Positions 5,164 through 7,683 of a stretch of 7,683 nucleotides of DNA are shown piece by piece. The stretch lies in the NCBI RefSeq assembly GCF_031732815.1, contig NZ_JAVMKF010000057.1, positions 1-7,683 on the forward strand, read 5' to 3'. The notes below the pieces were generated by a model. That model ran no database searches and was not told the origin of the DNA. It saw only the letters and a program-made list of their open reading frames with translations. Both the position numbers and the translations under genes were made by a program. Source of the DNA: Accumulibacter sp031732815. GTDB lineage: Bacteria > Pseudomonadota > Gammaproteobacteria > Burkholderiales > Rhodocyclaceae. Each line of letters begins with the position of its first letter. The first letter of the stretch is position 1.

Positions 5164-7683
5164 TCAGGCGCCAACTCGGCGGCGCGTGCGCATGCGCTTT
5201 TCGAGTCCGACGACGACGAAGGCGACGATGCCGACGGCGGCGATCTCCAGCCACTCGTTGACGCCAATCGGGGCGGTAGCGAAGAGCCGGTTCATCAGCG
5301 GAAGGTAGGTCAGGAGTCCTTGCAGGAGTGCCATGACGAGAACGCCGTACCAGATCGCCGGGTTGGAGAAGACGCCGATCCGCCAGGCCGAACGCGTCAG
5401 CGACCGGCAATTGAACAGATACATGGCTTCGACGACGACGAAGACGTTGACGGCGACCGTGCGGGCTTCGGCGAGCGAGTTTCCCTGCTCGAGTTCAAGC
5501 AGGAAAAGTCCGAACGATCCGGCGAGGAGCAGCACGCTGACGAGAACGATGCGCCAGACCAGAGCCGGGTCGAGGATGGGCTGGCCGGGTGGGCGCGGCG
5601 GGCGGTGCATGACGCTGTGCTCGATTGGCTCGAACGCCAGCATCAGGCCGAGGAAGACTGCCGTCGTCATGTTGATCCAGAGGATTTGCAGCGGCGTGAT
5701 CGGCAGCGTCGCGCCGGCAAGGACGGCGGCAACGATCACCAGACCCTCGCCGAAGTTGGTCGGCAAGGTCCAGGTGATGAACTTGACCAGATTGTCGAAA
5801 ACGCCGCGTCCCTCCTCGATCGCCGCCTCGATGCTGGCAAAGTCATCGTCGGTGAGGACCATGTCGGCGGCGTCCTTGGCCACTTCGGTCCCCGCCTGGC
5901 CCATGGCGATGCCGATGTCGGCCTGTTTCAGTGCCGGGGCGTCGTTGACGCCGTCGCCGGTCATCGCGACGATCTCGCCGTTGGCCTGCAGCGCACGGAC
6001 CAGACGCAGCTTCTGCTCGGGTTCGACGCGCGCGAAGACCGCGGTGCTCCTGACTACGGTGCGCAGAGCGTCGTCGTCGAGCGCCGCCAGCTCGCGACCG
6101 GTCAGCGCGCTGTCGCCGGCCTGCGCGATGCCCAGATGGCGGGCAATCGACAACGCAGTGACCGCGTGGTCGCCGGTGATCATCTTGACTGCGATTCCCG
6201 CTGCATGACAAGCGCGAACCGCGCTGATCGCCTTCGCACGAGGCGGATCGATCATGCCGAGCAGACCGACGAACTGCAGGCCGTCAGCCGCGTCAGCGGC
6301 GTCCAGCGTCGCTGCTTCGGCGGCAAAGCGACGCGCGACGGCGAGCACACGCAGACCTTGCGCCGCCATGTTGCGCGCCGCGCCCTCGATTTCGGCACGG
6401 CGCAGAGCGACGACCGTGCCGTCGGCGTCGAGCATGCTCTGCGAACGCGGCAACAACTGTTCCAGCGCGCCCTTGAAGTAGGCGATGCGCGTTCCTTCAA
6501 TCTCGTGCAGCGTCGCCATATATTGGCGCGCCGAATCGAAAGGAATCTCGTCGAGGCGGGGAAACATCGTGGCCAAGGTCCGCTCGTCGAGCCCGGCCTT
6601 GCGCGCGGTGACCAGCAATGCGCCTTCGGTCGGATCGCCGACGATCTCCCAGTGGCGGTTGCTGCGCCGCAGCGCCGCATCGTTGCAGAGGACGCCGGCG
6701 AGCAGGCATTCGCGCAAGGCACCGCTGATTTCCTGTCCGTCGCCGAGCTTGCCGTTCGGCGCGTAGCCGTTGCCGCTGACCATCGTCTGCACGCCGCCGG
6801 CATGGATCTCGCGTACCGTCATCTGATTCTCGGTCAGCGTGCCGGTCTTGTCCGAGCAGATCACCGTCGTGCTGCCCAGCGTTTCGACTGCCGGCAGCTT
6901 GCGGATGATTGCCCGCCGGCGAGCCATGCGCGAGACGCCGATCGCCAGGGTTATGGTCATCGCCGCCGGCAGACCTTCCGGAATGGCGCCAACCGCCAGC
7001 GCGACGGCAGCCATGAACATTTCGAACGCGGCTTCGCCGCGCAGCAGGCCGACGGCAAAGGTGAGCAGGGCGAGCAGGCTGATCGCGATCAACAGCCAGT
7101 TGCTGAAACTGGCCATCTTGCGCGTCAGCGGCGTCGTCAAGTCGGGCGCTTCGGCGATCAGGCGCGAGATGCGCCCGGTTTCCGTGCGGTCGCCGGTGGC
7201 CACGACGAGTCCTGCACCCTGGCCGCTGATCATGACGGTTCCTGCGTAAGCCATGTTGCAGCGATCGGCGAGCAGCGTGTCTTCGGGCAAAGCAGCACCA
7301 TGCTTGCTGACCGCGGCCGATTCTCCGGTCAACGCCGACTCGATCGCCTGCAGGTCCTTGCTGCGGAACAGGCGGAGGTCGGCGGGAACCTTGTCGCCGG
7401 CGGCCACGAGGACGACATCGCCGGGAACGAGTTCGGCCGACGGCAGGCGCTGCTTGCTGCCGGCGCGCAGGACGGTGACCTCGCTGCTCACCGCCAGGCT
7501 GAGCGCGGCCAGCGCATTCTCCGCCCGACCTTCCTGGATGAAGCCGATAATGGCATTGATCAGGGTGACACCGAAGATCACGCCGGCGTCGACCCATTCG
7601 CCGAGCAGTGCGGTGACCACGGCGGCGAGGAGCAGAACGACGACCAGTGGCTGGACGAACTGCAGGGCAAAACGGCGCAGCGG
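5164..7683 (-). CDS. P-type cation-transporting ATPase, P2 (SERCA/PMR1-like) group, N-terminus outside window
   Basis: This is an inner-membrane ion pump that uses ATP through an aspartyl-phosphate intermediate. Residue numbers count from the in-frame GTG at 7620; the frame stays open for 21 more codons to the window edge, so that GTG is not the real start. M1 lies at the edge and M2 at about 12-29. The actuator loop carries TGE (98-100). M4 contains PEGLP (214-218), the phosphorylation site is DKTGTLT with D257, the nucleotide domain has KGA (383-385), and the hinge motifs are TGD (482-484) and GDGVNDAP (555-562). M5 to M10 follow, ending in a basic tail. About 60 cytoplasmic residues appear to be missing. 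PEGLP in M4 and the ten-helix layout fit the P2 group rather than heavy-metal P1B pumps, and no CPC motif is present. Aligned to SERCA ion ligands I read E215 (E309), N622 (N768), E625 (E771), N650 (N796) and E731 (E908), but A654 stands where SERCA has D800. The transported ion (Ca2+, Mn2+, Na+ or other) therefore cannot be assigned. It is the first visible gene of the apparent operon. Confidence 0.95.
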   Translation of the reverse strand, partial: PLRRFALQFVQPLVVVLLLAAVVTALLGEWVDAGVIFGVTLINAIIGFIQEGRAENALAALSLAVSSEVTVLRAGSKQRLPSAELVPGDVVLVAAGDKVPADLRLFRSKDLQAIESALTGESAAVSKHGAALPEDTLLADRCNMAYAGTVMISGQGAGLVVATGDRTETGRISRLIAEAPDLTTPLTRKMASFSNWLLIAISLLALLTFAVGLLRGEAAFEMFMAAVALAVGAIPEGLPAAMTITLAIGVSRMARRRAIIRKLPAVETLGSTTVICSDKTGTLTENQMTVREIHAGGVQTMVSGNGYAPNGKLGDGQEISGALRECLLAGVLCNDAALRRSNRHWEIVGDPTEGALLVTARKAGLDERTLATMFPRLDEIPFDSARQYMATLHEIEGTRIAYFKGALEQLLPRSQSMLDADGTVVALRRAEIEGAARNMAAQGLRVLAVARRFAAEAATLDAADAADGLQFVGLLGMIDPPRAKAISAVRACHAAGIAVKMITGDHAVTALSIARHLGIAQAGDSALTGRELAALDDDALRTVVRSTAVFARVEPEQKLRLVRALQANGEIVAMTGDGVNDAPALKQADIGIAMGQAGTEVAKDAADMVLTDDDFASIEAAIEEGRGVFDNLVKFITWTLPTNFGEGLVIVAAVLAGATLPITPLQILWINMTTAVFLGLMLAFEPIEHSVMHRPPRPPGQPILDPALVWRIVLVSVLLLAGSFGLFLLELEQGNSLAEARTVAVNVFVVVEAMYLFNCRSLTRSAWRIGVFSNPAIWYGVLVMALLQGLLTYLPLMNRLFATAPIGVNEWLEIAAVGIVAFVVVGLEKRMRTRRRVGA

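Noticed and set aside
6497..7597. 366-codon minus-strand frame inside the ATPase
   Set aside because: It is an arginine-rich shadow of the ATPase frame, which carries all the P-type motifs.

Overview
The window is GC-rich (roughly two thirds G+C by eye) and almost entirely coding. All three genes lie on the minus strand, so transcription runs from position 7683 towards position 1. The codon use, the Sec-type signal peptides and the protein families fit a Gram-negative proteobacterium. A betaproteobacterium of the Rhodocyclales type is my guess, but nothing in the window proves it. No tRNA, rRNA, CRISPR array, transposase or phage gene is visible.

Layout in order of transcription: (1) 7683-5164, a P-type cation-transporting ATPase of the P2 (SERCA/PMR1-like) group, missing only its N-terminal cytoplasmic tip, which lies outside the window. 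(2) After a 61-bp gap, 5102-2340, a 920-residue exported protein that I cannot assign to a family. It has a signal peptide, a central hydrophobic block of about 64 residues preceded by an acidic stretch, and 16 cysteines in the predicted mature chain. (3) Overlapping the previous gene by 14 bp, 2353-1, an open reading frame of at least 784 codons running off the window edge. It joins, in one frame, a signal peptide, a right-handed beta-helix region with a choice-of-anchor-Q-like end, a transmembrane anchor followed by a basic cluster (CCRRRKK), and a nearly complete isoprenylcysteine carboxyl methyltransferase (ICMT)-family membrane methyltransferase.

The shared strand, short gap and overlap suggest one operon whose promoter lies upstream of the window. 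All three products should sit in or be exported across the inner membrane: an ion pump, a large cysteine-rich exported protein with a membrane-inserting core, and an exported beta-helix tethered to a membrane methyltransferase. How they cooperate is unknown. The most unusual element is the beta-helix/anchor/ICMT fusion: its predicted topology is self-consistent, but it must be distinguished from two genes joined by a lost stop codon. There is no gene-free stretch longer than 61 bp.
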